From contig NZ_JAGIYQ010000017.1 of the NCBI RefSeq assembly GCF_017814275.1, positions 1-64,000 on the forward strand: DNA of 64,000 nucleotides, read 5' to 3'. Position 1 is the stretch's first letter, and each line of letters opens with the position of its first letter. The notes beneath the pieces were generated by a model that saw nothing but the letters and a program-made list of their open reading frames with translations, searched no databases and was not told where the DNA came from. Positions 8,103 to 19,501 of the stretch are shown here, piece after piece. Both the position numbers and the translations under genes were made by a program. Origin of the DNA: Gottfriedia endophytica (GTDB lineage Bacteria > Bacillota > Bacilli > Bacillales > Bacillaceae_G).

Positions 8103-8864
8103 ATGAATTCATTTAGAAATAAGGTAGCTTTGGTCACAGGTGGGGGATCAGGGATTGGAAGAGCTATAGCTATAAATTTTGCCAATCAAGGATCAAAAGT
8201 TGTTGTGGCAGGAAGATCACCCAAAACCATAAATGAAACTCAGAACTTAATTCGAGAAATGGGGGGAGAAGCACTATCATTTCAAACCGATGTGAGTTCT
8301 GAAGAACAGGTTAAAAAATTAATTCAATCAACTGTAGATAGTTTTGGAAGTCTAGATTTTGCTTGTAATGCTGCGGGAGTAATGGGGAGTATTGCACCAA
8401 TTGCTGATACTACAGAAGCGGATTTTGATACAGTTATCTGTACTAATCTTAAAGGTGTATGGTTATGTATGAAATTTCAGATACAACAAATGCTAAAGCA
8501 AGGTTACGGAAATATTGTAAACATCTCATCGATTAATGGTTTAGGAGGAACTCCGTTTGCATCACTTTATGCTTCAACTAAAGCTGGAGTTATTAGTCTA
8601 ACAAAGTCTGCGGCACTTGAATATGCGAAATCAAATATACGTATTAATGTTATCTGTCCAGGTGCGATCCACACACCTTTATTGGAAAAGGTATTTAAGG
8701 AAACAGGAGTTACAGTAAGTCAAACTGAAGCAGTTATTCCTCAAGGAAGAATTGGAGATCCAAACGAAATAGCTGAAGGTGCGATTTGGTTATGCTCTGA
8801 TCAAGCTTCATATATAAATGGCCACGTATTGGTTATAGATGGTGGTGAATCAGCTAAATGCTGA
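8103..8864 (+). CDS. Short-chain dehydrogenase/reductase (SDR), 3-oxoacyl reductase type
   Basis: 253 residues, classical SDR. The cofactor loop TGGGSGIG (residues 12-19), the NAAG motif (89-92), catalytic Ser143 and the YASTK motif (Tyr156, Lys160) are all intact. ARG at the end of beta-2 (VVVAGRSP) suggests NADP preference. The C-terminal GHVLVIDGGES is normal for the family. The substrate cannot be read from sequence; glucose dehydrogenase-like or oxoacyl-ACP reductase-like activities are possible. The ribosome site is AAAGGAGGGTG. Stand-alone gene. Confidence 0.85.
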   Translation: MNSFRNKVALVTGGGSGIGRAIAINFANQGSKVVVAGRSPKTINETQNLIREMGGEALSFQTDVSSEEQVKKLIQSTVDSFGSLDFACNAAGVMGSIAPIADTTEADFDTVICTNLKGVWLCMKFQIQQMLKQGYGNIVNISSINGLGGTPFASLYASTKAGVISLTKSAALEYAKSNIRINVICPGAIHTPLLEKVFKETGVTVSQTEAVIPQGRIGDPNEIAEGAIWLCSDQASYINGHVLVIDGGESAKC

Positions 8865-8884
8865 GTCTAATATCAAATTCATCT

Positions 8885-8988
8885 GTAAGGTGCTTTAGTT
8901 AAATAAACCGTCATTGATGGTAGGATGGTGTATGTTCAACAATCGGGGGAAGAGTTGAAGAAGGGATCGCTGCAGGCGGTCCTATTTT
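8885..8988 (+). repeat. Dispersed repeat copy D: motif and distant hairpin
   Basis: The motif GTAAGGTGCTTTAGTTAAAT (from 8885) is followed 55 bp later by the 7-bp hairpin GGATCGC/GCGGTCC (8964-8982) and TATTTTTG, so the unit may also end transcription of the SDR gene. Nothing else is recognised from 8989 to 9217. Confidence 0.45.
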
Positions 8989-9230
8989 TGTTGAACGCCT
9001 ATGAATATAAAAAAAGAATAAAAGATAGATGGATAAAAATAAGGTGATCCTTGTTCAATTACATACAAAGTTAAACTTCTATTTTTAGAAATTGTGCCGA
9101 TATATGTATTAGTACCTATTTTAAACCGTATTATTTGTATGAATTTCGATTCAGTAAATTGAATTTCAAACTTGTATCGAAATTAATTTGTAATTATTTA
9201 CAACTAGAAGTGTAGTTAAAGGAGAAAGTG

Positions 9231-9587
9231 ATGTTTAAATTAAGTATTCAAGTTTCGTGCCTTGCAACGGTTATGTCACTCTTTGTGAGTCTCACTAATT
9301 ACTTAGTCTCGTATTCAGTAGGAAATACGAGTATAACTGATGCGATTAATTATAATATTTATGTAAAGTATTGGGTATATCTCACAGCATTTTTTTTGGG
9401 GTTAACAATTCTCCTGTTAATCGTGTTTTTAATACTAAAACCAAAGAATAAACAATCAGATATATCAAATAATGACAGTGAATTTACTAATACATATGCC
9501 TATACAAATACGAGCGAAAGTGGCCCGGTAGATGAATATGTAAGTATACGCGTAAAGAAATCTGAGTTATCCAAATTTCAGGAATAG
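9231..9587 (+). CDS. Small membrane protein with hydrophilic tail, unknown
   Basis: 118 residues. Two hydrophobic segments (about 5-25 and 45-70) are followed by a polar, Ser/Thr/Asn-rich cytoplasmic or external tail (about 75-118). ATG 9231 has AAAGGAG at 9218-9224; a GTG one codon earlier is less well placed. No family recognised. A terminator follows. Confidence 0.6.
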   Translation: MFKLSIQVSCLATVMSLFVSLTNYLVSYSVGNTSITDAINYNIYVKYWVYLTAFFLGLTILLLIVFLILKPKNKQSDISNNDSEFTNTYAYTNTSESGPVDEYVSIRVKKSELSKFQE

Positions 9588-9656
9588 GAATGGAAGAAGG
9601 CAGACTGAAGATTTCTTATATATATAAACTGTTTACTTTTCATGTTGCTATTCTAA

Positions 9657-9680
9657 AGGCTTCCGGTGGGAGTCTTTTTA
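9657..9680 (+). terminator. Intrinsic terminator
   Basis: 8-bp stem AGGCTTCC/GGGAGTCT with loop GGT, followed by TTTTT. Confidence 0.8.
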
Positions 9681-9766
9681 TATTGACTATAAGTTGAATA
9701 AGAAAAGGACTTTATAAATAATAAGAGTAAATTTATTTGAAAAATATTAACCGGAGATGATTGGTT

Positions 9767-10201
9767 GTGTCCTTTCGATCAAAAATAGATACTTCCATGG
9801 TTGTTTTTGGAATCATAACAGTTGGTACCTTAATAACAGGATTAATCTCAACTTTATCTTCAGGAGAGAATTTTTTCACCAGATTTTCTTTATCAATTTT
9901 ATTTGGCATCGTTATTTTATATTTTGTATTCATGTTTGTAAATACAAGGTATGTTATTACAAATCAAGATTTAATTATTTGGGATTCATTCATAAAAAGA
10001 AAAATACCAATTAATGAGATTAACCAAATCAATAATGTTAGTGATCTTATTTCAAGTCCAGCTCTTTCTTTAGATAGAATTGAAATTATTCATCATCAAA
10101 ATAAGAAACTTTATGTATCTCCAATGAATAAAGTTGAATTTGTTAAGACTCTTAAAACTTATAATGTAAATATATTGTTAGATGAAAGATTGCAAACATA
10201 A
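9767..10201 (+). CDS. Bacterial PH-domain membrane protein
   Basis: 144 residues. The N-terminus SFRSKIDT and two hydrophobic helices (about 10-28 and 38-58) precede a PH-like beta domain (TRYVITNQDLIIWDSFIKRKIPINEINQI), the layout of small Bacillus proteins with the bPH_4 fold. Molecular role unknown. GTG 9767 is preferred over TTG 9761 because GGAG at 9753-9756 is then better spaced. A PH domain on a membrane anchor suggests protein or lipid contact at the cytoplasmic face, which is inference. Confidence 0.65.
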   Translation: MSFRSKIDTSMVVFGIITVGTLITGLISTLSSGENFFTRFSLSILFGIVILYFVFMFVNTRYVITNQDLIIWDSFIKRKIPINEINQINNVSDLISSPALSLDRIEIIHHQNKKLYVSPMNKVEFVKTLKTYNVNILLDERLQT

Positions 10202-10308
10202 TTTGTTCAAGGGTGGCTACCACATACGATTCAATAAGTGGCCGGACTGGTGAATAAAAGATGCACATATTTGTTTATGAAAGACTTAATAATGAAAGCA
10301 GGTTAACA

Positions 10309-10506
10309 ATGAAAGAATTAATTACAAATATGATATTTTTGATGTTAGGGGTAGTCATTTTCACAATTGAATTAGTTTATAAATTCAATGATACACTAGG
10401 GTGGTTATTGGCGACAGTTGGTGTACTACTATTTGGTATAGGTTTGTTTTATAAATCTAGGAAACCAATTAAATTTTTTATTGAGTTTTTTATACATTTC
10501 TTTTAA
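10309..10506 (+). CDS. Small two-helix membrane protein, unknown
   Basis: 65 residues from ATG 10309 (MKELITNMIF). Two hydrophobic stretches (about 7-24 and 32-48) end in a basic, aromatic-rich tail. The frame is open from 10261, but no ribosome site is seen there. AGCAGG before 10309 is only fair. It lies just upstream of the acyl-CoA synthetase gene without an evident link. Confidence 0.45.
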   Translation: MKELITNMIFLMLGVVIFTIELVYKFNDTLGWLLATVGVLLFGIGLFYKSRKPIKFFIEFFIHFF

Positions 10507-10578
10507 ATCTAAAATTAAAAGAAATCTTTATTAAAAAGTGTTAAACTGATATTCATCACAGTAATGAAATAATAAGGA

Positions 10579-12075
10579 ATGATTGAAAACAACATGAATA
10601 TTTATGATGCTTTTTCGAAAATTGTTATTGAAAATAAAGAAGATACAGCTTTAGTACATAATGGAAATTCCATTTCATATAAAGAACTTGATGAATCTTG
10701 TTCTATCTATTCACAGTTACTCTTGAGCAATGGAGTCAAAAGTAGGGATTGTGTAGCAATTTATTTAGAGAATAGTCCGGAGTTTTTATATGCTTATCTT
10801 GGTCTTTTAAAGATAGGGGCAACTGCAGTACCGATTAATCCAGTTTTAACGGAGACGGAATTACAATATGTTTTGCAAAACTGTAATGCGAAAGCATTAT
10901 TTATTGGTGAAAAGCAAAAAGAGAAACTAGAAAATCTAAAAGATACTTTTTCTCCTTTTCCCAGACTTTTAATAGTAGAAAATATTAAGATACTAAATTT
11001 TGAAAAAGAAACTCTTTTGTTAAATAATACAAGCGATGGTGAAGCTAACGATATTGCGGTCATTATCTATACTTCTGGTACAACAGGTAAACCAAAAGGA
11101 GCCATGCTAACGCATGAAAACCTCTATTCGAATGCAATGTCGTTTACGCAAGTGTCTCAAACAACAAAGCAAGATCGAATTGTAGCTGTGCTACCAATGT
11201 TCCATTTATTTTGTTTAACAGTAAGTGTAAACCTAAGTTTACTAAATGGCGCAAAATTACTCATTCAATCTCCATTTAACCCTACAGAATTAGTTCAACT
11301 AATTCGTGACGAAAAAGTGACATTACTTGCAGCGGTTCCAACGATTTACAATTATTTATATCACTTAGAGCATGTAACAAGTAAAGATTTCTCTACTGTA
11401 AGAACATTTATTTCCGGTGGTTCATCTATGTCTGTTGATTTATTAAAAAATATTCAAGCAAAATACGGTGTTACGATATTAGAAGGATATGGCTTGACAG
11501 AAACAGCTCCGGTTATATCTTTTAATCCATACAAAGGGACCTGTAAACCAGGTTCTGTTGGATTAGACATACCAAATGTAAAAACAAAAATCGTGGATGA
11601 GGTTGGAAATGAATTAGCAGCTTTAGAAGTTGGTGAAGTAATTGTTAGTGGCCCGAATGTTATGAAGGGTTACCTAAATAATAAAATTGAAACTGATAAA
11701 GCAATAAAAAATGGTTGGTTTTATACTGGAGACATTGGACGTAAGGATGAAGATGGCTATCTATTTCTATTAGATCGTAAAAAGGATGTAATTTTAATGA
11801 ACGGATATAGTGTCTATCCTAGAGAAATTGAAGAAGTGCTTTATGCACATCCAAATATTATAGAGGCTGCTGTCATAGGAATTAAAAATGAGCGGACTGG
11901 TGAAGCAGTAAAAGCATTCATTGTTTTAAATGATTCAAATGTTACAGAAGAAGAAATATTTACTTACTGTAAAAAACATTTAGCAAAGTATAAACAACCT
12001 AGTGAAATTCAATTTTTAGAAGAAATTCCAAAAAACAGTACAGGTAAAATTATGAAAAGACTACTAGAAAAATAA
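10579..12075 (+). CDS. AMP-forming long-chain fatty acyl-CoA synthetase-like enzyme
   Basis: 498 residues, ANL superfamily. Motifs in order: the phosphate-binding loop IIYTSGTTGKPKGAML (about 160-176), GYGLTETAP (about 306), YTGDIGRKDEDGY (about 382) with the hinge LLDRKKDVI, and the catalytic lysine in KNSTGKIMKRLL at the C-terminus. It should activate a carboxylic acid, probably a fatty acid, to its CoA thioester. It is shorter than classical LcfA (about 560). ATG 10579 is close behind AAGGA; ATG 10594 is an alternative. Unlinked gene, so the true substrate is open. Confidence 0.8.
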   Translation: MIENNMNIYDAFSKIVIENKEDTALVHNGNSISYKELDESCSIYSQLLLSNGVKSRDCVAIYLENSPEFLYAYLGLLKIGATAVPINPVLTETELQYVLQNCNAKALFIGEKQKEKLENLKDTFSPFPRLLIVENIKILNFEKETLLLNNTSDGEANDIAVIIYTSGTTGKPKGAMLTHENLYSNAMSFTQVSQTTKQDRIVAVLPMFHLFCLTVSVNLSLLNGAKLLIQSPFNPTELVQLIRDEKVTLLAAVPTIYNYLYHLEHVTSKDFSTVRTFISGGSSMSVDLLKNIQAKYGVTILEGYGLTETAPVISFNPYKGTCKPGSVGLDIPNVKTKIVDEVGNELAALEVGEVIVSGPNVMKGYLNNKIETDKAIKNGWFYTGDIGRKDEDGYLFLLDRKKDVILMNGYSVYPREIEEVLYAHPNIIEAAVIGIKNERTGEAVKAFIVLNDSNVTEEEIFTYCKKHLAKYKQPSEIQFLEEIPKNSTGKIMKRLLEK

Positions 12076-12181
12076 AAAGTAGATTTTAAGAAGGATATTT
12101 TGATATTATTTCAATTTTGTATATGAAAGGATTTTTCTAAAGGTTTCTTGTTTTTATAAAGATTTTGTTATATGACACTGG

Positions 12182-12328
12182 TGATAAATAAGTTGATTGG
12201 AGTGGAAGGTGCGAGACTCCTGTGGGAGCAGCGGGACAGGTGAGACCCCGCAGGAGCGTAAGCGACGAGGAGGCTCAACGCCCGCCCCAAGGAAAGCGAG
12301 TGTCCTGGAGAGGAAATGAACTTATCAC
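12182..12328. repeat. GC-rich Bacillus-type intergenic repeat with inverted ends
   Basis: About 135 bp, far richer in G and C than its surroundings. It opens with GTTGATTGGAGTGGAAGG and closes with CTGGAGAGGAAATGAAC. The outer flanks GTGATAA and TTATCAC extend the terminal inverted repeat. The interior holds the paired arms GACTCCTGTGGGAGCAGC and GACCCCGCAGGAGCG, which would fold strongly in RNA. I know this element type as a recurrent, non-coding repeat of Bacillus genomes. It fills the gap between the synthetase and the GNAT gene. Confidence 0.8.
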
Positions 12329-12387
12329 ATTTTCAAAATAGCAATGAAGTTTACAGAAATTGCTAAATGATAAAAGTAGGGGAGTAT

Positions 12388-12849
12388 ATGGAATTATTTA
12401 TTAAGGATATGAATGAAAAATTTGCAGTAGAAATTGTAAATTGGAGATACGAAGCACCGTATGACTTTTATGATAATGAAGAAACCTTTGAAGCAATTAA
12501 TGAAATGATTGAAAATCCGTATTATGCAGTAGTCAATCAGAGTGAAGAGTTGGTTGGATTTTTTTGTATAGGATCCTCAGCGCAAGTTCCAATTGGACAT
12601 CAGTTTGGAGCATACTCTGAGGAAATTCTGGATATTGGAATTGGGATGAAGCCAGATATGACTGGTAAAGGATTCGGTTTCACTTTTTTTTCAAAAGTTC
12701 TTCAAACTATAGGAAAAGACAAATCAATTAGATTAACTGTTGCAGAATTTAATCGCAGAGCGATCCGCCTTTATAAGAAACTTGGTTTTATCGAAAAGAT
12801 GAAGTTTAAAAGAGATTCAATCGAATTTATAGTGATGATAAAGGAATAA
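12388..12849 (+). CDS. GNAT-family N-acetyltransferase
   Basis: 153 residues. The acetyl-CoA binding segment is IGMKPDMTGKGFGFTFF (Q/R-x-x-G-x-G/A type loop TGKGFG), followed by IRLTVAEFNRRAIRLYKKLGF, the normal end of a GNAT fold. The N-terminus FAVEIVNWRYEAPYDFYD resembles RimJ/RimL-like amino-group acetyltransferases. The substrate is unknown. The frame is open from 12367, but GGGGAG at 12379-12384 fits ATG 12388. A strong terminator follows. Confidence 0.8.
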   Translation: MELFIKDMNEKFAVEIVNWRYEAPYDFYDNEETFEAINEMIENPYYAVVNQSEELVGFFCIGSSAQVPIGHQFGAYSEEILDIGIGMKPDMTGKGFGFTFFSKVLQTIGKDKSIRLTVAEFNRRAIRLYKKLGFIEKMKFKRDSIEFIVMIKE

Positions 12850-12869
12850 TAATATTATATAGAACAATT

Positions 12870-12905
12870 AAGTGGTTTACTTCGAAAGTAGGACCACTTT
12901 TTTTA
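12870..12905 (+). terminator. Intrinsic terminator after the GNAT gene
   Basis: Stem AAGTGGT/ACCACTT with an inner ACTT/AAGT pairing, followed by TTTTTT. Confidence 0.9.
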
Positions 12906-13060
12906 AAAATAGATACTATAATAAGTCAAAGAATATAAGATAGTTTATTTGAAACAAATGCATGAAACTGCCTCGTTCTTGAAGCGAGGAAAGGGAGCGG
13001 ATCCTCATGAATATCAATAAAGTAATTTTATAGAGCCAACTTAAGAAAATTTTTTTAAAT

Positions 13061-13075
13061 AATTTATTGAAAATT
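13061..13075 (+). promoter_or_regulatory. Possible CodY box at the hut promoter
   Basis: AATTTATTGAAAATT differs at two positions from the CodY consensus AATTTTCWGAAAATT and overlaps the -35 element. CodY repression of hut is known in B. subtilis; binding here is inferred. Confidence 0.45.
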
Positions 13076-13095
13076 CACCAAAAGTGGAATATACT
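13067..13095 (+). promoter_or_regulatory. Sigma-A promoter of the hut operon
   Basis: TTGAAA (13067-13072), a 17-bp spacer and TATACT (13090-13095). Transcription should start near 13102, leaving a leader of about 40 nt before hutP. Confidence 0.75.
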
Positions 13096-13141
13096 GAATG
13101 TAGTTACTAGTTTAAAGACTTCAACATCGAGGTAAACTTAT

Positions 13142-13576
13142 ATGGCACAACAAGAACAACGTATTGGTCGCTATGCATTATTACTAGCACTATCTGAAGA
13201 AAATGATCCAATTGTTATGGATCAAAAAAATGTTAAAAGCTGTGTTGGTAAAGTTGGAACAATGGACTCACAAAAAATTGTTGCCGCAATTGAAACCGCT
13301 GCCAAAAGTAATGGATTGATAAATGGTAATGTTTATCGTGAAGTACATGCATTATATCATGCGATTTTGGAAGCGATACAAGGTGTCACAAGAGGGCATC
13401 TACAGTTATCAGGAATTTTGAGAACAGTTGGATTGCGATTTGCTGTTGTTCGGGGAGCTCCTTATCGAAATAAGGAAGAAGGGGACTGGATTGCAGTTGC
13501 GTTATACGGCACAATTGGTGCTCCAATTAAAGGTTCTGAGCATGAATCTGCTGGGTTAGGAATTAATCACATATAG
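13142..13576 (+). CDS. hutP: HutP, histidine- and Mg2+-dependent RNA-binding antiterminator
   Basis: 144 residues, near the 148-residue B. subtilis HutP. The family signature runs throughout ([84 protein letters not shown]). The histidines of HALYHA and the C-terminal GINHI are candidates for metal and L-histidine contacts. When loaded with histidine, HutP binds UAG triplets in the nascent RNA and stops a downstream terminator hairpin from forming. First gene of the hut operon; that terminator lies directly behind it. Confidence 0.95.
   Translation: MAQQEQRIGRYALLLALSEENDPIVMDQKNVKSCVGKVGTMDSQKIVAAIETAAKSNGLINGNVYREVHALYHAILEAIQGVTRGHLQLSGILRTVGLRFAVVRGAPYRNKEEGDWIAVALYGTIGAPIKGSEHESAGLGINHI
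13290..13304 (+). promoter_or_regulatory. Catabolite-responsive element (cre) inside hutP
   Basis: TTGAAACCGCTGCCA matches the CcpA consensus WTGNAANCGNWNNCW at every defined position. It lies about 190-200 bp downstream of the predicted transcription start. A roadblock-type cre within hutP is also known in B. subtilis (hutOCR2). Confidence 0.7.
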
Positions 13577-13646
13577 TAAGCCCATAGTTATTTTAGTGAA
13601 TAGGGGGCTATGTTTCGTCATTGATGACGTTGCATAGCCTCTTTTT
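13574..13646 (+). promoter_or_regulatory. HutP-controlled UAG sites and terminator between hutP and hutH
   Basis: Four UAG triplets occur at 13574 (also the hutP stop codon), 13585, 13594 and 13601. The last two are separated by 4 nt, as in known HutP sites. They run straight into a long hairpin, GGGCTATG/CATAGCCT with an inner CGTCA/TGACG (13604-13640), followed by CTTTTTG. Histidine-bound HutP should prevent termination here so that hutHUIG is transcribed. The layout is conserved with Bacillus; the details are my reading. Confidence 0.8.
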
Positions 13647-13677
13647 GTGGTTTTTTAGACATTTGGAGGTGGAAATA

Positions 13678-15195
13678 ATGGTTACATTAACAGGTTCAAC
13701 ATTAACAATTGAACAAATGAAAGAAATTTTATTGAATAATTCTTATGTTAAAGCAAGCGAAGAAAGCATGGAACGAGTAAAAGCTTGTCGCGAAAAAGTA
13801 GAAAAAATCGTAGATGAAGAGCAAGTAGTTTACGGAATCACAACTGGTTTTGGGAAATTCAGTGATGTTTTTATCTCAAAAGAAAACGTTTCCAAATTAC
13901 AACATAACTTAATTGTTTCTCACGCTTGTGGTGTTGGTGAATTATTCCCTGAAAAGGTATCAAGAGCAATGCTTGTTTTACGAACAAATACAATGCTTAA
14001 AGGGTTCTCAGGAGTAAGACCGATCGTTGTTGAGAAATTAATATCTTTAGTTAATGCACAAATTCACCCTGCAATTCCTCAGCAAGGTTCGTTAGGAGCA
14101 AGTGGAGATTTAGCTCCACTATCACACCTAGCACTTGTATTACTTGGAGAAGGTGAAGTTTTTTATAAAGGTGAAGTTGTTAAGACTGAAGAAGCTCTTG
14201 CAAAAGAGGGGATTTCACCAATTTCTTTGGAAGCAAAAGAGGGTCTTGCATTAATAAATGGAACTCAAGCAATGACTGCAATGGGAGTTTTAGCTTACAT
14301 TGAAGGTGAAGAATTAGCTTATCAAAGTGAATTGATTTCTTCGATTACATTTGAATCACTACAAGGAATCATTGATGTATTTGATGAAAGACTTCATACA
14401 GCAAGAGGATTTAAAGAACAAATTGATGTAGCAGAACGCTATCGTAATATTTTATCAGATAGTAAATTGATCACAAAGCAAGGTGAAATTCGTGTACAAG
14501 ATGCATATACATTAAGATGTATTCCCCAAGTACACGGAGCATCTTGGCAAGTTTTAACATATGTAAAAGAAAAATTAGAAATTGAAATGAATGCGGCAAC
14601 AGATAACCCATTAATTTTTGATGATGCTGTCATTTCAGGTGGTAATTTCCATGGTCAGCCAATTGCGTTTGCAATGGATTTCTTCAAACTTGGAGTAGCA
14701 GAGCTTGCTAATATTTCGGAACGCCGAATTGAAAGACTTGTTAATCCACAGCTAAATGATTTACCACCATTCTTAAGTCCTGAGCCAGGTCTTCAATCAG
14801 GTGCGATGATCATGCAATACGCAGCTGCGTCTCTTGTATCAGAGAATAAAACGCTTGCTCATCCTGCAAGTGTCGACTCAATCCCATCATCTGCAAATCA
14901 AGAAGATCATGTAAGTATGGGAACGATTGGAGCAAGACATGCATATCAAATTTTACAAAACTCACGTCGCGTGTTAGCGATTGAATTAATTTGTGCATTA
15001 CAGGCAGTTGAATATCGTGGAGTTGAGGGAATGGGATCCATTACAAGAAAGTTCTATGAGGATGCTAGAAATATTGTTCCTTCAATTAAACAAGACCGTA
15101 TTTTCTCTACAGATATAGAGCGAGTAACAAGCTATTTAAAGGGCTTGTCTAATACAAAAAATACATTTCATCAAAAAACAATTTACGGAGGTTAA
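13678..15195 (+). CDS. hutH: Histidine ammonia-lyase
   Basis: 505 residues. It converts L-histidine to trans-urocanate and ammonia, the first step of histidine degradation in the cytoplasm. The Ala141-Ser142-Gly143 triplet in [14 protein letters not shown] forms the MIO electrophile. Other family blocks are YGITTGFG near the N-terminus, [13 protein letters not shown] and [17 protein letters not shown]. The start is ATG 13678 after GGAGGTGG; the frame is open further upstream, but that part falls in the terminator. The hutU ribosome site overlaps its 3' end. Confidence 0.97.
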   Translation: MVTLTGSTLTIEQMKEILLNNSYVKASEESMERVKACREKVEKIVDEEQVVYGITTGFGKFSDVFISKENVSKLQHNLIVSHACGVGELFPEKVSRAMLVLRTNTMLKGFSGVRPIVVEKLISLVNAQIHPAIPQQGSLGASGDLAPLSHLALVLLGEGEVFYKGEVVKTEEALAKEGISPISLEAKEGLALINGTQAMTAMGVLAYIEGEELAYQSELISSITFESLQGIIDVFDERLHTARGFKEQIDVAERYRNILSDSKLITKQGEIRVQDAYTLRCIPQVHGASWQVLTYVKEKLEIEMNAATDNPLIFDDAVISGGNFHGQPIAFAMDFFKLGVAELANISERRIERLVNPQLNDLPPFLSPEPGLQSGAMIMQYAAASLVSENKTLAHPASVDSIPSSANQEDHVSMGTIGARHAYQILQNSRRVLAIELICALQAVEYRGVEGMGSITRKFYEDARNIVPSIKQDRIFSTDIERVTSYLKGLSNTKNTFHQKTIYGG

Positions 15196-15199
15196 GAAC

Positions 15200-16858
15200 A
15201 TGCAAGAAACTAAACGTGTAATCAGAGCACCAAGAGGAACTGAATTAAATACAAAGGGTTGGGTTCAAGAAGCAGTTCTACGTATGCTGATGAATAATTT
15301 AGATGAAGAAGTAGCTGAAAGACCAGAAGATTTAGTTGTATACGGTGGTATTGGTCGTGCAGCAAGAAACTGGGATAGCTATGATGCAATTGTTGAGTCT
15401 TTAAAAAACCTTGAAAGTGACGAAACACTTCTTGTTCAATCTGGAAAACCTGTTGCAATCTTTAAATCACATGAAGATGCGCCAAGAGTACTATTAGCAA
15501 ACTCTAATTTAGTACCAAAATGGGCAACTTGGGAGCATTTCCGTGAGCTTGATGAAAAAGGCTTAATGATGTATGGACAAATGACAGCAGGAAGCTGGAT
15601 TTATATTGGTACACAAGGTATTTTACAAGGTACGTATGAAACTTTTGGAGAAGCTGCTAAACAACATTTCGGTGGTAGCTTAAAAGGAACAATTACAGTA
15701 ACTGCTGGTCTTGGTGGAATGGGTGGAGCTCAACCGTTAGCAGTAACAATGAATGGCGGAGTTGTTATTGGTATTGATGTTGATGAAACAAGAATTCAAC
15801 GTCGTATTGATACAAGATATTGTGATGTGTTAACACATTCTTTGGATGAAGCTATTAAACTAGCAAACGAAGCAAAAGCTGAAGGTAGAGCATTAGCAAT
15901 TGGTTTAGTAGGTAATGCAGCCGAAATTTTACCTGAGTTAGTTTCTCGCAATTTTATTCCAGAATTAGTAACTGACCAAACTTCTGCACATGATCCTTTA
16001 AATGGCTATTTACCAATTGGATTATCAATGGAAGAAGGTAAAAAACTTCGTGAAGAAAATCCAAAAGAATATATTAAACAATCAAGTCATAGTATGGCAG
16101 TGCATGTTGAAGCAATGCTTGCATTCCAGCAAAAAGGTTCTATCGTATTTGATTACGGTAATAACATTCGCCAAGTTGCATTTGATGAAGGCGTAAAAAA
16201 TGCATTTGATTTCCCAGGTTTCGTTCCTGCATTCATTCGTCCATTATTCTGTGAAGGTAAAGGACCATTCCGCTGGGCAGCTCTATCTGGAGATCCAGAA
16301 GATATTTATAAATTAGACGAAGTATTATTAAAGGAATTTGCTGATGATGAACATTTATGTAATTGGATCAAAATGGCTCGTGAAAAAGTAGCATTCCAAG
16401 GATTACCATCAAGAATTTGTTGGTTAGGCTATGGAGAGCGTGCAAGATTTGGAGCAATTATTAATGAAATGGTTAAAAATGGAGAATTAAAAGCTCCTAT
16501 CGTTATTGGTCGTGACCATTTAGATTGTGGTTCTGTTGCTTCTCCAAACCGTGAAACGGAAGCAATGAAAGACGGTTCTGATGCAGTTGCTGACTGGCCA
16601 ATTTTAAATGCATTAATTAACGGTGTAAATGGCGCAAGCTGGGTAAGTATTCACCATGGTGGCGGAGTAGGAATGGGTTATTCTTTACACGCTGGAATGG
16701 TAATCGTTGCAGACGGAACAGATGCAGCAGCTCGTCGTATTGAGCGCGTATTAACATCTGACCCAGGTATGGGTGTTGTTCGTCACGTTGATGCTGGATA
16801 CGATCTAGCAATCAAGACTGCGAAAGAAAAAGGCGTAAATATTCCAATGATGAAGTAG
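15200..16858 (+). CDS. hutU: Urocanate hydratase
   Basis: 552 residues, standard urocanase length. It turns urocanate into 4-imidazolone-5-propionate using tightly bound NAD+ as an electrophile. Visible family blocks: [32 protein letters not shown] (dinucleotide loop), GYGERARFG and [19 protein letters not shown]. It starts 4 bp after hutH stops, with GGAGG inside the hutH end, so translation is likely coupled. The stop touches the hutI start region. Confidence 0.97.
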   Translation: MQETKRVIRAPRGTELNTKGWVQEAVLRMLMNNLDEEVAERPEDLVVYGGIGRAARNWDSYDAIVESLKNLESDETLLVQSGKPVAIFKSHEDAPRVLLANSNLVPKWATWEHFRELDEKGLMMYGQMTAGSWIYIGTQGILQGTYETFGEAAKQHFGGSLKGTITVTAGLGGMGGAQPLAVTMNGGVVIGIDVDETRIQRRIDTRYCDVLTHSLDEAIKLANEAKAEGRALAIGLVGNAAEILPELVSRNFIPELVTDQTSAHDPLNGYLPIGLSMEEGKKLREENPKEYIKQSSHSMAVHVEAMLAFQQKGSIVFDYGNNIRQVAFDEGVKNAFDFPGFVPAFIRPLFCEGKGPFRWAALSGDPEDIYKLDEVLLKEFADDEHLCNWIKMAREKVAFQGLPSRICWLGYGERARFGAIINEMVKNGELKAPIVIGRDHLDCGSVASPNRETEAMKDGSDAVADWPILNALINGVNGASWVSIHHGGGVGMGYSLHAGMVIVADGTDAAARRIERVLTSDPGMGVVRHVDAGYDLAIKTAKEKGVNIPMMK

Positions 16859-19073
<2,215 letters not shown>

Positions 19074-19079
19074 TAACTA

Positions 19080-19105
19080 AACCTCCTTTAAAAGGAGGTT
19101 TTTTG
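19080..19105 (+). terminator. Terminator of the hut operon
   Basis: Stem AACCTCCTTT/AAGGAGGTT with a very short loop, followed by TTTTT. Confidence 0.95.
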
Positions 19106-19163
19106 CTTTAGAGTAGTATGTATTTTCTTCTAACTTCATAGAATGGAGTAGGAGTGTGAACAA

Positions 19164-19457
19164 ATGAGAAACTTTTTTAATCTAACTAATATTATGTATT
19201 CAATAGTCATAACTGTAGCATTAAATATATTATTATTAGGATTCATGTATATATCTGGGCTTTATTTTCAGATTTACTTTTCATTTTCATTGTATTTTTA
19301 CTCGTTAATCTATCTACCTTTTAGTTTAATAGTTTTTATTGTGATGCTAGTAGTTGTCGGTCTTTCTTCACTAAATAATAAAAAAGGATCCCAATTAAAT
19401 CAAATGGAAAATAAGAATTTTGACAGTAGATATGAAAGATTCCATCAAAAAAAGTAA
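19164..19457 (+). CDS. Small membrane protein, unknown
   Basis: 97 residues. Two long hydrophobic segments rich in Phe and Tyr (about 8-32 and 38-70) are followed by a charged tail ending in HQKK. A ribosome site GGAG is present 12-15 bp ahead of the ATG. It lies 45 bp before the triterpene cyclase gene and might be cotranscribed with it. No family recognised. Confidence 0.55.
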   Translation: MRNFFNLTNIMYSIVITVALNILLLGFMYISGLYFQIYFSFSLYFYSLIYLPFSLIVFIVMLVVVGLSSLNNKKGSQLNQMENKNFDSRYERFHQKK

Positions 19458-19501
19458 GTAGACAAAAATAGTAAGGTTTTGAAGATTATGGAGGGGGAGA
19501 T

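Noticed and set aside
12182-12328. GC-rich block as a structured ncRNA or riboswitch of the GNAT gene
   Set aside because: It matches a known recurrent Bacillus intergenic repeat with inverted ends, and a remnant occurs elsewhere in the window.
12973-13010. CCTCG/CGAGG hairpin and 8-codon frame ahead of hut as a leader peptide
   Set aside because: They lie upstream of the identified hut promoter, so they are not in the hut transcript; the frame is too short to judge.
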